DNA of 64,000 nt, from contig CAWUHX010000342.1 of assembly GCA_963922205.1 (NCBI GenBank), positions 186,001 to 250,000 of the forward strand, written 5' to 3'. The notes under the pieces are model-generated. The model did not search any database. It saw only the letters and a program-made list of their open reading frames with translations, and was not told the DNA's origin. Every line of letters begins with the position of its first letter. The first letter of the stretch is position 1. Origin of the DNA: Romanomermis culicivorax (taxonomy: Eukaryota; Nematoda; Enoplea; Mermithida; Mermithidae). Positions 37,960 through 48,390 of the stretch are shown here, in pieces. Made by a program: the position numbers and the translations under genes.

Positions 37960-38190
37960 TGGATAAAAAATACACAAAATACAAAAAAGATTATAAAATC
38001 ACAAAAATACAAAAAAATCACAAAATACAAAAAAATCACAAAATACAAAATACAAAAAAATCACAAAATACAAAATACAAAAAAATCACAAAATACAAAA
38101 TACAAAAAAATCACAAAATACAACATACAAAAAAATCACAAAATACAAAATACAAAAAAATCACAAAATACAAACTACAAAAAAATCTTT
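37960..38190 (+). repeat. 25-bp A-rich minisatellite
   Basis: At least six units of CACAAAATAC-AAAATAC-AAAAAAAT (25 bp) are preceded by shorter 18-bp units. Two overlapping frames read as Lys-Ile-Thr-Lys-Tyr repeats, which are spurious. It sits where the integrase half of the adjacent element should be. Confidence 0.9.
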
Positions 38191-38661
38191 TCTTAATTGT
38201 TGCGTGCTTTAAATTTTTTATTTGTTTTTGTACCTCGCATTGCCAAAAATGGCCATGTACAAAATTTTTAATCTCGGTTTAAATCTCATCTTATTTTTCT
38301 GTTGTTTTTTTGCTCGATCAACAACGCCTGGGATATTTTGATTTTTTTGTGATATTTGTACTAATGTATGTAACGACCAGATTTGATATTCTACTTTTAC
38401 TTGATCCTACAAATGGTGGTGATGGACAAACGGGGCGGAATAGGAATATAACGACGGTCAATGAAACGCAGACTTGATGATGGCTTGCTCGTCGATAAAA
38501 GAACACAAACGCTTGCAAATAACAAACTTGCTTTGAAGTGCTTTCTCTAAACTTGCATAGAAAGTTGCTTCTACAAAAAATACAAAATCTCCATAAAAAT
38601 CTGTCTTTTTCCGGGTTTTCCTGTCTTTTATACCCATTCCTCGATCCACGCCCTCGCATCA
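38191..38661. other. No gene; spacer before minus-strand LTR element
   Basis: No recognised feature. ORFs on the minus strand (38318-38662) lack motifs. Confidence 0.35.
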
Positions 38662-39160
38662 TGGGAGATCCGCTTCCATCAGCTCGCCTAACAAATCCCT
38701 GTTTCGCTTACCTGTTTCCGCCTACTGTATGCTTCTTTAGCCACACCTCTTGCTTTAATTTACTCTCAATTTCCACGCTTACATGCCTTTAATCTACAGT
38801 ATGCTTTGCCGCCTATATGATTTTTAGTTTTTCATGTGTTTTTCAGTTTTCCATGCATTCCTCCTAAATCTTGTGTCTGGGTCGGGGTTTCTGTATTTTC
38901 TACATGGGCAGGTGTGTTTACGCATTGTACCTATAGAATGTATATTTTCATGTGCATTATGAGGGCCAGGTGCCAATGTGCAAATAATTATGTGCGTCTT
39001 TAATTGGGTCAATGGGGTGTGGGACGATCAAAATAAAGTGCTTCACATAAATTTATGGGAATATTTGGGTGTGGAATCCAGACACCCTTGAGACGATAGA
39101 TTAATAATATGAATTTATAATTACTAATGAATATTACATAGTGTACATTTTGTATTTACA

Positions 39161-39568
39161 TTAATGCGTCAGCATGTACGTTACATTTCCCTCCTTCGGA
39201 AGTTGAACGTCCTCATTCAAGGGGGTCGAGGGAGAGAGGGCTTTGGGGTCGAAAACTTGGAGGAATTGGGGGAATGGGGATTTTGTCTGAACAATTGACC
39301 CGCCAGTTTTACATGAAGGGAAAGTGCTTTGACTGATAACATCAGCTTTCTCAAGTTTCTCAACTTTTTGTTTGATGCTTTGTTTTGCTTTTGGTGGTTT
39401 CCAAAAAAGGGGTCTGTGCCTGTGTTTACAATAGCTTGTGTCAATGCTGTGGGAGACAAATGGCCTGCGACTCACATGCGTTTTCGATTCAGTGTGAAGG
39501 GGCTGATATTTGGATAAGAAATTGATTAATTCAGTTTTTTCTGTTTCCTTCTGGTCACTCTTGGTCAA
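39161..39568 (-). pseudogene. Truncated reverse transcriptase N-terminus
   Basis: It contains the typical Ty3/gypsy RT entry HSIDTSYCKHRHRPLFWKPP followed by a KLEKADVISQSTFPSC segment (family pattern: H.IDTG...I......I..QV.KLL..GVI..S.SP). It then diverges, and the frame runs into the LTR, so palm and catalytic motifs are missing. It lies within the element 38662-41181. Confidence 0.6.
39187..39198 (-). promoter_or_regulatory. Polypurine tract (second-strand primer) of the minus-strand LTR element
   Basis: On the minus strand, GAAGGAGGGAAA lies immediately before the TGTAACG start of the 3' LTR, the expected location for plus-strand priming of reverse transcription. Confidence 0.6.
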
Positions 39569-39582
39569 ATCTATTTTGCCTT

Positions 39583-40617
39583 TTACCCATGTGAATGTAT
39601 GAAGACGTTTCTGTTTGTTTTGGGTGGGAAAATGAGATTGGGGGGTTGAATTTTTTGCTGGGAGGGGACAAGAAACAGGGGCGATTCATGTATCAGGATG
39701 GGGGATTTGGGGCTTGCTGACCTCGTTTGTGCTAGAACTGCAGATACCACTACTTTTACTCTGGAAAATTCTAGCTGCAAAATGAATTTTATGATTTTTT
39801 CGAGTTTTGGGGGTAGGAAGAAGAGTTTTTTGCCTGGGGAATGTGTAGGGGTCTGTAGGGAGGCTCTGCAATTGTGAAAACATTGGGCGTTCCTTCTTGT
39901 ATGCTGGTTCAGATTTGGACGTCTCACTGGTTCCAGGATGTTTATGTTTCTGTGCAATTTTTGGCTGGGGGGGTTTGATTTCAACATGTCACTGCTTTTT
40001 GGTGATGCAATTTTTGAAGTGCTGCCCCTGTCAGGAAGGGGTATGTCAAGGACATACTGGGGGTCAAACTGCTTATGACTGGTGGGCAGAACTGTATTTA
40101 AAGCATGTTGAGGTCGATGCTGGACAGTGGGCAATGTGGAGTACAGGGCTGGGACATCAATGTTCATTTGTGGTTGGGGTAGTCTCTCTTCAATGCAATT
40201 TTGGACGTTAGGGATCATTTGGTTGGGGTAATATCTACTCGTATGACCTTTCTGCTTACAAAGAAAACATTCTACATTCGAGTAGCTTTTGGATATGCAA
40301 TGGCTGGATCTGTGACCCGTCTGAGAACAGTGAATGCATTTGCTTTTACAGTCTCAAATCATGTGATTATTCCTAAAGCAAATTTCGCATGACTTTTTAG
40401 TACCTGGCCAATTACAATTTCTGGCGAAATGCCCGACTTGATTGCATTGAAAACATGTGATCTGTCTCAAATGAGTATTATCATGCTGGGGTTGGGTTTG
40501 AGAATTTTGCATTATTTGCAATTGCAACTCCATGACTTGTTGTTCTAACTCATGGAGGATTCCCTGCTGTTCAGTGCCGCTGCCCAATGAAAAAACGGGT
40601 TCCAGTTCGGGTGACAT
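39583..40617 (-). pseudogene. Gag fragment with four zinc knuckles in series
   Basis: In element order: a short Gln-rich coiled segment, then CFQCNQVGHFARNC (a CX2CX4HX4C knuckle), CEICFRNNHM..DC, CIHCSQTGHRSSHC and CFLCKQKGHTSRY, then a long Pro/Ser/Asn-rich spacer. The frame is interrupted between about 40218 and 40354. Four consecutive CCHC motifs are more than the usual one to three of gypsy Gag. Confidence 0.6.
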
Positions 40618-41181
40618 GAAGGGTATGGGGTTAGCATCATGGGAGGTCTGCTTCCATCAGCTCACCTAACCAATTGCTGCTTCACTTACCTGTTTCCGCC
40701 TACTGTATGCTTCTTTAGCCACACCTCTTGCTTTAATTTACTCTCAATTTCCACCCTTACATACCTTTAATCTACAGTATGCTCTGCCGCCTATATGTTT
40801 TTTAGTTTTTCATGTGTTTTTTGGTTTTCCATGCATTCCTCCTAAATCTTGTGTCTGGGTTGGGGTTTCTGTATTTTCTACATGGGCAGGTGTGTTTACC
40901 CATCTGGGGGGGGGGAATTATTGTACCTATAGAATGTATATTTTCATGTGCATTATGAGGGCCAGGTGCCAATGTGCAAATAATTATGTGTGTCTTTAAT
41001 TGGGTCAATGGGGTGTGGGACGATCAAAATAAAGTGCTTCACATAAATTTATGGGAATATTTGGGTGTGGATTCCAGACAACCTTGAGACGATAGATTAA
41101 TAATATGAATTTATAATTACTAATGAATGTCACATAGTGTACATTTTGTATTTACATTAATGCATCAGCATGTACGTTACA

Positions 41182-41637
41182 TGTATATAATATGTATATT
41201 ATTTAGAATTTTATAGAAAATTTTGATGGGGGTAGTGTTGGAAAGGTGGTGAAGACTTCACCGCAAAACATGCAACTGGTATGAGATAAACAGATATATG
41301 TTCTGTCTCTGGCATCAATCGTATGGTCCGAAACAAAAGGTCAGGGGAATGTAGGCAACCCAAGACCCTCCGCCCTGGTGCAGGTAAAAGTGGATTCTGC
41401 GGTATGCCAGTAAAGACAAGCTGACGCCGAGTCGTCGATCTCTTGGCGTCCAGACCTAGAGGTAGGGCACCCGGACGGCCTTGTAGACATTCCAGTATGC
41501 CTGTAGAAAGACTTGACATAAGAGGGTAGTCATTCCGCAAGCTTTCTGCAAGGGGGCAAGAATGACCAAAAAGGTTTAGAAAAGCACATTGTCTGTATTA
41601 GGTTCTGAAAAGTTCCAAAATTGTCATCACAGCGTAT
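41182..41637. other. No gene recognised
   Basis: A 109-codon minus-strand ORF (41211-41540) occupies most of it but has no recognisable motif. Confidence 0.35.
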
Positions 41638-42872
41638 TGTCACATTATCTGAATTATGAGCCATATCACATTAAGTAGATTGGTGATCAGTCACATTGAT
41701 GGGAAAACCCATACCATATCCCATAGAAAATATGGCCATGCCACTGTGAGTGTCATGCTGTGACCCCGATGGGTGGCTCGTTAATGTATTCAGTTCGGGA
41801 ACCTAACCCAGCTTGTACTACCACAGGAGAACCTATGGTGTACCTCGGCCTTGTCCTAGGGTTCAGCTGTAGAATAATGGACAATGCAGCCGGGTCAGGG
41901 ATGGCAATCCCTAGTCCTCATTCACTGAAAATGAGGGTCTGTGCCATTCGTGGAATGGCTTACTGTAGGGGACCCAATCATCAACCTAAATCCCCTAATT
42001 GGCCCTGACCTTAAGGGTTCAAGGGCTTTCTCAACTGAGGGTACTCTCAAGGGAAAACTGGCTTAAGGAGGATTCCCACAAATGTATCCTCAACAATAAT
42101 AACCCCTGAGAAGACTCACTAAATCCTCTTTTCAAAGTACTCGGCAGGGGCGACAGGTTCTCGGGTCAAACATGGGTCCTATGGATGGTGGGGGAGCAGG
42201 TACAGTAATCAGAAAGTGATTCGGCATGGAGGGCTCAACTGGCACAAGTCGGCGGGTGACGATACAAATGTTCCTCGGGGAGGCAATGGGGGTTCTTGAT
42301 CAACAGCCGACGGGGTAAACTCCTAGGTCGGGATATGGTAACGTTCGAATGCAAGGGACACTGAAGGCGAATATGTAGATTTAATAAACAAAGGCAGCGG
42401 ACGCAGGCAAAATATGTAAATTTATAATAAAGACGTTGACGAATGCGGAGTTGTAAGCTAAAAATGCAGAAGAGGGTTTAGGCCCAGAAATGAGTGCGAA
42501 ACTAAAGAAACAGGCCCTTTTTAAGGGCCCCATAATCTACAGTATGCCTTGGGAGGAGATAAGACACACCCAAGCTAACTGCTGCAGCGGAAATCACTGC
42601 AGAAGATGCCTATGGTCACATAGACATTTTCCAGTTCACTACGTTAAGCATTGGGGCGAGTTTCACTCTCCATGCTAAACATATGAACGTCATCTATTGT
42701 CTGTTTTTCTTGAAATGCTTCTAAATTATAAAAGTGGAAACCAAGTACTATTTTAGATTTTTACTATTTTCAGCTGAACCATTCATCACCTGAGATTGAA
42801 AATTTGTGAGCTTATACAATCAACTTTTAACAATTTTTAGAGTGAAAAATCTTACTGTGAAAGAATTGTATA

Positions 42873-43262
42873 TGTAAGATATTTGAGACACCCTGTATAT
42901 TTTTTGGACCACCCATGTTTTCATTTTTTGCATTTTTTTGTCTTTTTCCAATGTTTATAATTTCGTTTGTACTTATATTTCGTTTGTAATATAAGCTTAT
43001 TTTCTCCATCTTTGTTATTGTTTCATATCGCCACCTTGTTTATATTATGCTAAGTATTTCTGGATGCATATTTCTTTTTGTTTTCGTTCAGTAGGTCAAT
43101 TTTGTGTATGTATGAGTTAGTCGTTTTCTTCAGTAAATTTGCTGCACATTAGACCAGTGTGTGTGCTAGGAGGGAGGTCAGGAACATCTATAGACCAAAC
43201 TCATAATGCTACTTGTAGCTAGAACCCAGGCACAATACCACCCACATACCTAAAACATTACA
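42873..43262 (+). repeat. 5' LTR of the 8.76-kb element
   Basis: It begins TGTAAGATATTTGAGACACC and ends CCTAAAACATTACA. It is followed directly by the primer-binding site. Confidence 0.92.
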
Positions 43263-43280
43263 TGGGGGCAATCTGGGAAG
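43263..43280 (+). promoter_or_regulatory. Probable primer-binding site
   Basis: TGGGGGCAATCTGGGAAG starts with TGG (the complement of tRNA CCA) exactly at the LTR boundary. The tRNA species cannot be assigned by eye. Confidence 0.7.
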
Positions 43281-43466
43281 GCAAGCAACAGTTTAACTTA
43301 TCATGTAACAGAGGCGGTGCATAATATGGCGAGACAATAAATGTCATAGGTCATCTGCCCTAGCTCTTTTTTTCTTCTCAACTTCGTATTTCCATATTGT
43401 CTACACCACATTTTCCTATTGTTCCATAATTCCCCTATTTTTTTCCACATAAACCAATTTTAGTCA

Positions 43467-44093
43467 GTGTATTATCTGCATTTTGAACCTTTATCTGAAA
43501 TTTTCGACATGTTTGGATTTAAAAGAGAGGATTTTACGTTGAAAGAAAAGAGGAAGACATCTATCGGTAAGCAACTTATGAAAATTTCTTTGTCCGAGTC
43601 AAGAAAACGTTCGTTAGACTCACCCTGGTTCTCTAAGATCTCTGATAAGTATGGTTTGGTTTTGGACGTGAAAGATCCTGGGGCTTTGTTCATGACATTA
43701 CAAAATTTTGTCATAGAAAGTCTCAGAAAGGCCAGAAAAAGTACAAAGGCGAAGCATGTTGAGGCCTTCTATTTTAAACTACCAGTGCATGATGATGAGA
43801 TAGAGGATGGAAACAAACAGATTTTGATTCCTGCATCTTCTCAAGTTGATCCCAATCTGTCAGAGTCTGAATCAGATTCCAGTGAAGAGTTGGGAAATAA
43901 TCATGCCATTTCAACTCATGGTGTTGAAGAGGTTGCATCTGAAAATTGTGCAGTGTTGTCCGAAAACAATAGAGTCGATCTTTGTAATTCGATTAGAAAT
44001 ATGAAGTTGAAATTTGCAAGTGTAATGTGTGATATATCTGCTCTAAACGAGTCGTCGACTGAGTTGAACCAAACAATGTTGAGCCAACTTTGA
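43467..44093 (+). CDS. Unrecognised ORF upstream of gag (208 codons)
   Basis: It has a basic N-terminal half, a Ser/Glu acidic middle (SESESDSSEELG, about residues 130-145) and ends just before the next ORF in another frame. It may be the matrix-like N-terminal part of Gag separated by a frameshift, or an independent accessory protein. No TM segment or known motif is seen. The start is not firmly placed; the first in-frame ATG inside is at about 43509. Confidence 0.5.
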   Translation: MYYLHFEPLSEIFDMFGFKREDFTLKEKRKTSIGKQLMKISLSESRKRSLDSPWFSKISDKYGLVLDVKDPGALFMTLQNFVIESLRKARKSTKAKHVEAFYFKLPVHDDEIEDGNKQILIPASSQVDPNLSESESDSSEELGNNHAISTHGVEEVASENCAVLSENNRVDLCNSIRNMKLKFASVMCDISALNESSTELNQTMLSQL

Positions 44094-44106
44094 TCATAAA
44101 ATAACT

Positions 44107-45384
44107 ATGCAGATTCAGATAGAAGATCTGACAAATGTGGTGGAAAAGTCAGGTAAATCAGAAGTCATCGCCAGTTTTGCTGAGTTGAAACAAAATTTCG
44201 AGTCACAGATGAAGGAAATGCGGGGTTCCTTGGGTAAACTTGATGCTCTCTGCAATGATTTGTTTTCTAAGACAGATCAACATATCTCGACTATTTACAA
44301 ACATTTAGACGTACAAAGTGAGTCAATCAGGAATATCCAATCTTCATTTGCAAATCAAAAATTTGGAAAAGAAGTAGTTGGAGAAAAACCTGAGGATTTG
44401 GGTTTGTTCAAAGCAAATCTTTGCTCAGCTTCATCTCCTGTGGCTTTGGAAAAGGATGTGGAAAAAGAAAACTATATCTCATCTTTTTCAAAAAGTATGG
44501 TATCTAATCCTGCAGAGAAAGGTAATTTCAAAGTTCCTAGACAATTTAAATGTTGTGATGGCTCATCTCCAGAAGAGTTCTTAGAGTCCCTTGCCAAATT
44601 AGAAAGAACTGCTCATATCTCTGATTGGTCGGATGAATATAAGTGTTGGCTAGTCGTCACTTTAACTGAGGGTCGAGCTGCGTTTGTTTTGGACTCATTG
44701 GAACTCGATCGTTGAAAAGACTGGTTGAAACTCAAACAAGAACTAATTTCTAAACTCGTTCCTTCCCAACATTTTGATCGTGTGAAAAATGAACTGCGTC
44801 CTCATTTTCAAAAGTCAGATGAATCTGTGTTGGACTTCTCGAAAGATTTTCATGATAAAGCCAGAAAAGCTTACATCAACAAGCATCCAGGATTTGACGA
44901 ATCAGAATTGATCAACATCTTTATCGAAGCCTTGACTGGTGAAAATCTTCGTCTAGAACTTTTAAAACAAAAATGTTCTTCACTTGATGAGGCCATAAAC
45001 TATGCTGAAAACGAAATGTCTTTGAGACAATTGGCTAAGCCACGTAATTTGCGCATTTCCAGAACGAAAGGTTTTCAAGCTGCACCTATAGCTCAAACTG
45101 ATTCACGTAATTCATCTCAAGCGATTCCTTTTGGTGCAAGGAAACCCTTCAAATATGGGAATCCTCTTCCTCAGGGTCAGCAATCACGGGATCGACCTAG
45201 TCTCAATAATGCCGGGCGCGTTCAGTGTTTTACCTGTAATAGAATGGGGCATTTTCAAAAGGATTGTCCGAATCTATCTGATCAAAGTGTCAATGTGAAA
45301 GTCAGATGCTACCTATGCACTGGATTTGGGCACAGAGCTTTTCAATGCCCGAACACCTTGAGACGTCAAAACCAAATTCCATAA
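44107..45384 (+). pseudogene. Gag: coiled coil, capsid, two zinc knuckles; one in-frame TGA
   Basis: A coiled-coil-like segment (residues 1-90) precedes a capsid-like domain (FKVPRQFKCCDGSSPEEFLE ... HFDRVKNELRPHFQKSDES) and two CCHC knuckles near the end, CFTCNRMGHFQKDC and CYLCTGFGHRAFQC. A TGA at 44713-44715 splits the capsid in the same frame; the sequence on either side continues the domain. The protein would package element RNA. The stop ends it at 45384, and the protease follows in the same frame after 90 nt. Confidence 0.8.
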
Positions 45385-45477
45385 AGAGACACTGTAAATG
45401 CAGGTGGGAGACTGACACCACCTGGACCAAGTAATAGTGCAGCTTTTGGGTCTTTCTCAACTGAACAAAATTCAGGT

Positions 45478-46434
45478 GTGAAGAATGCCAATTTTAAGCT
45501 ACATGCCAACATTTATGTACACGTTGGTATGAATAAGATAAAATGCTATACACTCGTTGACAATGGAAGTCTATGCAATATCATGAGGAAGGATTTATTT
45601 TCACGCTTTCAAAGTGTGGGTGAAGATCTGGTCCTCAGATCAACAAATATCACAATGATAAGAAGCTTATCTGTTCATCCTATACCAGTAATGGGCGAAA
45701 TTTTTACAAGTGTTACTCTTGTTAGTGGAAATAATTCTCAAACATTTCAAACGTCGTTTCTCTTAGTTGACTCTTTACTGTACGAAATTCTACTGGGAGC
45801 AGAAGCTATGGAAGATGGAAAAATTCTCATTGATGTACCTCAAAGAATTGTTCGCCTTTTCGCATCAAATAACACTGAAATTCAGGTTCCTTTTGTTTCG
45901 AAAGATTTCCCTAAATCATTCCTGTGCTCCGTTACATGTGAAGCTGATGTTCAAATACCTCTGAGCAGCATCTTGTATACGTATGGATCAGTAGACAAGC
46001 ATATAGAAGGAAACATCGGTGTAATGGAGAGTAGAACTTTACCATCGGAACAATTCACTTGTCATAGCACAAACTCGCTTGTAGAGGTCAGGGGTGGACG
46101 CATCCCTGTCATGTTGATAAATTTTGGAGACAAGCCCTTTGAGTGCACAAAGGGGCTTGAAATTGGAACGTTGCTTCCATTAGAAGAAGGAAATGTTTCC
46201 GCCCGAGTTCAGAGAAGTGGCAATATAGTTGCCACAGTTTACGGGTCTTGCCCGATTCCAGAGGGAGTTAATATGAGTTCTGCACAGGCGCCTGTGTACG
46301 AGCGGAGCAGCCGGTCGTCCGTGGATGAGGCTGAAAATTTTTTGGCGGAGGGATGTCGCCATGGAATGTATTTTCATGAGAGACTCGAATCCTCCGCTGA
46401 AACCGAGAGTATGTTGAGCAAAGTTCGAGTCTGA
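45478..46434 (+). CDS. Retropepsin-like protease ORF, catalytic triad altered
   Basis: CYTLVDNGSLCNIM (residues 24-37) is in the position of the usual D-(T/S)-G-(A/S) active site; here it reads DNG. The flap and C-terminal ILLGAEAMEDG (about residue 107) match the ILG.D segment, with A-E for D. The C-terminal half is unassigned. It is in frame with gag after a TAA at 45382. The Thr/Ser to Asn change at the active site may impair catalysis. Downstream, RT should follow but is missing. Confidence 0.7.
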   Translation: MKNANFKLHANIYVHVGMNKIKCYTLVDNGSLCNIMRKDLFSRFQSVGEDLVLRSTNITMIRSLSVHPIPVMGEIFTSVTLVSGNNSQTFQTSFLLVDSLLYEILLGAEAMEDGKILIDVPQRIVRLFASNNTEIQVPFVSKDFPKSFLCSVTCEADVQIPLSSILYTYGSVDKHIEGNIGVMESRTLPSEQFTCHSTNSLVEVRGGRIPVMLINFGDKPFECTKGLEIGTLLPLEEGNVSARVQRSGNIVATVYGSCPIPEGVNMSSAQAPVYERSSRSSVDEAENFLAEGCRHGMYFHERLESSAETESMLSKVRV

Positions 46435-46639
46435 TTTTCCTAAAACCTGGGGTCTTGATCAATGGAATGATCCATTCTGTGGAGATTTGATGTGCTTTCT
46501 TGTATATTGTGAACTGCCTGTTGATGAACAGTCAGCTGCAAAGATAGCTGAGGATTCCGGTAGTTTTGTAGTGGCAGAAGATAAGCAACTTTATTGACGC
46601 CTTCTGGGCAATGAAGAGGAGTGGCAGTTAGTTGTTCCT

Positions 46640-48148
46640 TTGAAAAATAGGAGCAAGATCTTGGAATATTTTCATGACTCAATTTTTGGATGTCACATGG
46701 GTATGGTGAAAACCTTACTCAAAATTCAAAGTAAGTACTGGTGGCAGAGTATGTGGTCAGATGTCCAGAGCTGGGTTAATTCATGCAAAATTTGCCAAGC
46801 TGTCAAAAAAGGTAGACAGAACAAATCACCACTTTGCAATATCCCAGCAGGTAAGATGTTCGATCTAATGGCCATGGACATACTACAACTTCCAAAAACT
46901 GTAAACAACTATAAATATGTTGTGGTATGTAGTGAATATTCATCAAGATGGGTTATAGCTCAAGCTTTGGAAAACACGAAAGCAGAAACCATTGCTAAAT
47001 TTCTAATAGAGAACGTCATTTTGTTGCATGGTGCCCCTAAAGCAATTCTTACAGATCAAGGCAAACAATTTACAGGTACTCTAGTGGTCGAGTTGTGCAA
47101 ATTACTAAATGTAGCCAAACTCCTCACTGTTCCTTATCACCCAGAAACTGACAGACTTGTGGAAAGATTCAATCGTACCTTGATTTCTATGTTAGCAGCA
47201 TGTGTAGAGGCTTATGGAGAAGAGTGGGATCGAATGCTACCATATGTAGTGTTTGCCTACAATACTTCAGTACATGCATCAACTAACATTACCCCATTTG
47301 AACTCATCTATGGACGAAAACCAGTCTTTCCCATCGATCAGGAACTCAGAACTACGATTGATCCAATTGTTAATGGTCCATGGGATGTAAATATTGCAAA
47401 AAACCGATTAGTTTCAGCTCAGGATTTGGCTAATCAAACATTAACCAAATCACAAGCTAATCAGAAACACTACTATGATAAAAAAGCAAAAGAAATTGAG
47501 TACAGTGTAGGTCAAATGGTGTGGTTGATCAACCACAGAAGAGCAAAAGGAGTTGATAGTAAAATATCGCCATATTGGGTTGGACCCTACAAAATAGTGG
47601 TCCGAAAATCTCCAACAAACTATGTTATTCGATCATTTATTTCAGCAGCACCAGATAGAACAGTTCATGTGAATCCAACAGAAAAAAAAGATAATGAAGA
47701 AAAGGAAATAAAGGATTGCTCAGGAGAACCTCCAAAAGAGTGTACTCCCTCCAAAGTCGAAAATGAAAATGATCAACAATCTGATGAACTTCTTCTTGAG
47801 GATTACAATTATCAAAGACGGATAATTACACCAAATGGTGGGCGTGTGGGAGATCCAGTAGTCATTATTCCTTACAATGGACAGTATTTTAACTGTGGAA
47901 TTGTGCTGTGCCCAGAGGAAGCACATCGTCAATTTCAGAATCTTCAAGAGAATTTTGCTGCTGTGAAACTCTTTGATAATGACCGAATCGTCCTGGTCAA
48001 CATTCAACATCTTTTACCATACTCAACTGCCAAACATAAGTTGAGCACAAGAACAAGAAATAATTTAAGAACTATCAACAAAGCAGATGCGTATTGCACA
48101 AAATTAAAAGAAAATGATGCTTTATTACTCCACACTGGTAATCTGTGA
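46640..48148 (+). CDS. Integrase (zinc-binding domain, DDE core, C-terminal extension)
   Basis: The N-terminal HH-CC domain has HDSIFGCHMG and CKIC (about residues 12-51). The core has D80 (MDILQLP), D139 (LTDQGKQFTG) and E175 (RLVERFNRTL), so D-35-E spacing is intact. The conserved YNTSVHASTNITPFELIYGR follows. The C-terminal 170 residues hold a PYWVGPYKIV-type SH3-like segment and a tail with a second VGDPVVIIPYNG segment. Typical pre-integrase sequence reads upstream to about 46440 through a TAA at 46595, showing that RT-RNase H was removed between 46434 and there. Confidence 0.92.
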   Translation: MKNRSKILEYFHDSIFGCHMGMVKTLLKIQSKYWWQSMWSDVQSWVNSCKICQAVKKGRQNKSPLCNIPAGKMFDLMAMDILQLPKTVNNYKYVVVCSEYSSRWVIAQALENTKAETIAKFLIENVILLHGAPKAILTDQGKQFTGTLVVELCKLLNVAKLLTVPYHPETDRLVERFNRTLISMLAACVEAYGEEWDRMLPYVVFAYNTSVHASTNITPFELIYGRKPVFPIDQELRTTIDPIVNGPWDVNIAKNRLVSAQDLANQTLTKSQANQKHYYDKKAKEIEYSVGQMVWLINHRRAKGVDSKISPYWVGPYKIVVRKSPTNYVIRSFISAAPDRTVHVNPTEKKDNEEKEIKDCSGEPPKECTPSKVENENDQQSDELLLEDYNYQRRIITPNGGRVGDPVVIIPYNGQYFNCGIVLCPEEAHRQFQNLQENFAAVKLFDNDRIVLVNIQHLLPYSTAKHKLSTRTRNNLRTINKADAYCTKLKENDALLLHTGNL

Positions 48149-48390
48149 AGACTCGAATTCATGCAAATTTTGAATTCTTGTTATGCCCTGCAAGATCCTA
48201 ACAAATCTAGGATGTTGTATGCAATTCTCAACCTGCTTTTTCTGTGTATTTTCCCCCACAACTTTGTTCATTGTTAGATTTATGATTGCCCAGTGAAAAA
48301 GCCCCATTTGCTGACGAAAATGACTGGCGATGAATTTGGGAACTTCGAACCAATCGCACCCCTGGCATCCCAAATTTAGACACTGACAAC

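Larger units (their letters stand above)
38662..41181 (-). mobile_element. Internally deleted LTR retrotransposon, minus strand
   Basis: Two direct LTRs, 40640-41181 (upstream in its own orientation) and 38662-39186, are about 95% similar; the first has an extra 20-bp insert with a G run at about 40905. In element orientation both start TGTAACGTACATGCTGA and end near CCTCCCA. The GAAGGAGGGAAA polypurine tract adjoins the downstream LTR. The 1.45-kb interior encodes only Gag zinc knuckles, a spacer and the first part of RT. TSD is not found, and the LTR inner end is uncertain by six bases (GCATCA is shared by both flanks). Confidence 0.8.

Noticed and set aside
37834-38282. Lys-Ile-Thr-Lys-Tyr repeat ORFs of about 110 codons
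   Set aside because: They are translations of the 25-bp A-rich minisatellite in several frames; no start context or relatives.
41211-41540. 109-codon minus-strand ORF
   Set aside because: No motif, no neighbours in phase, and no recurrence in the window.
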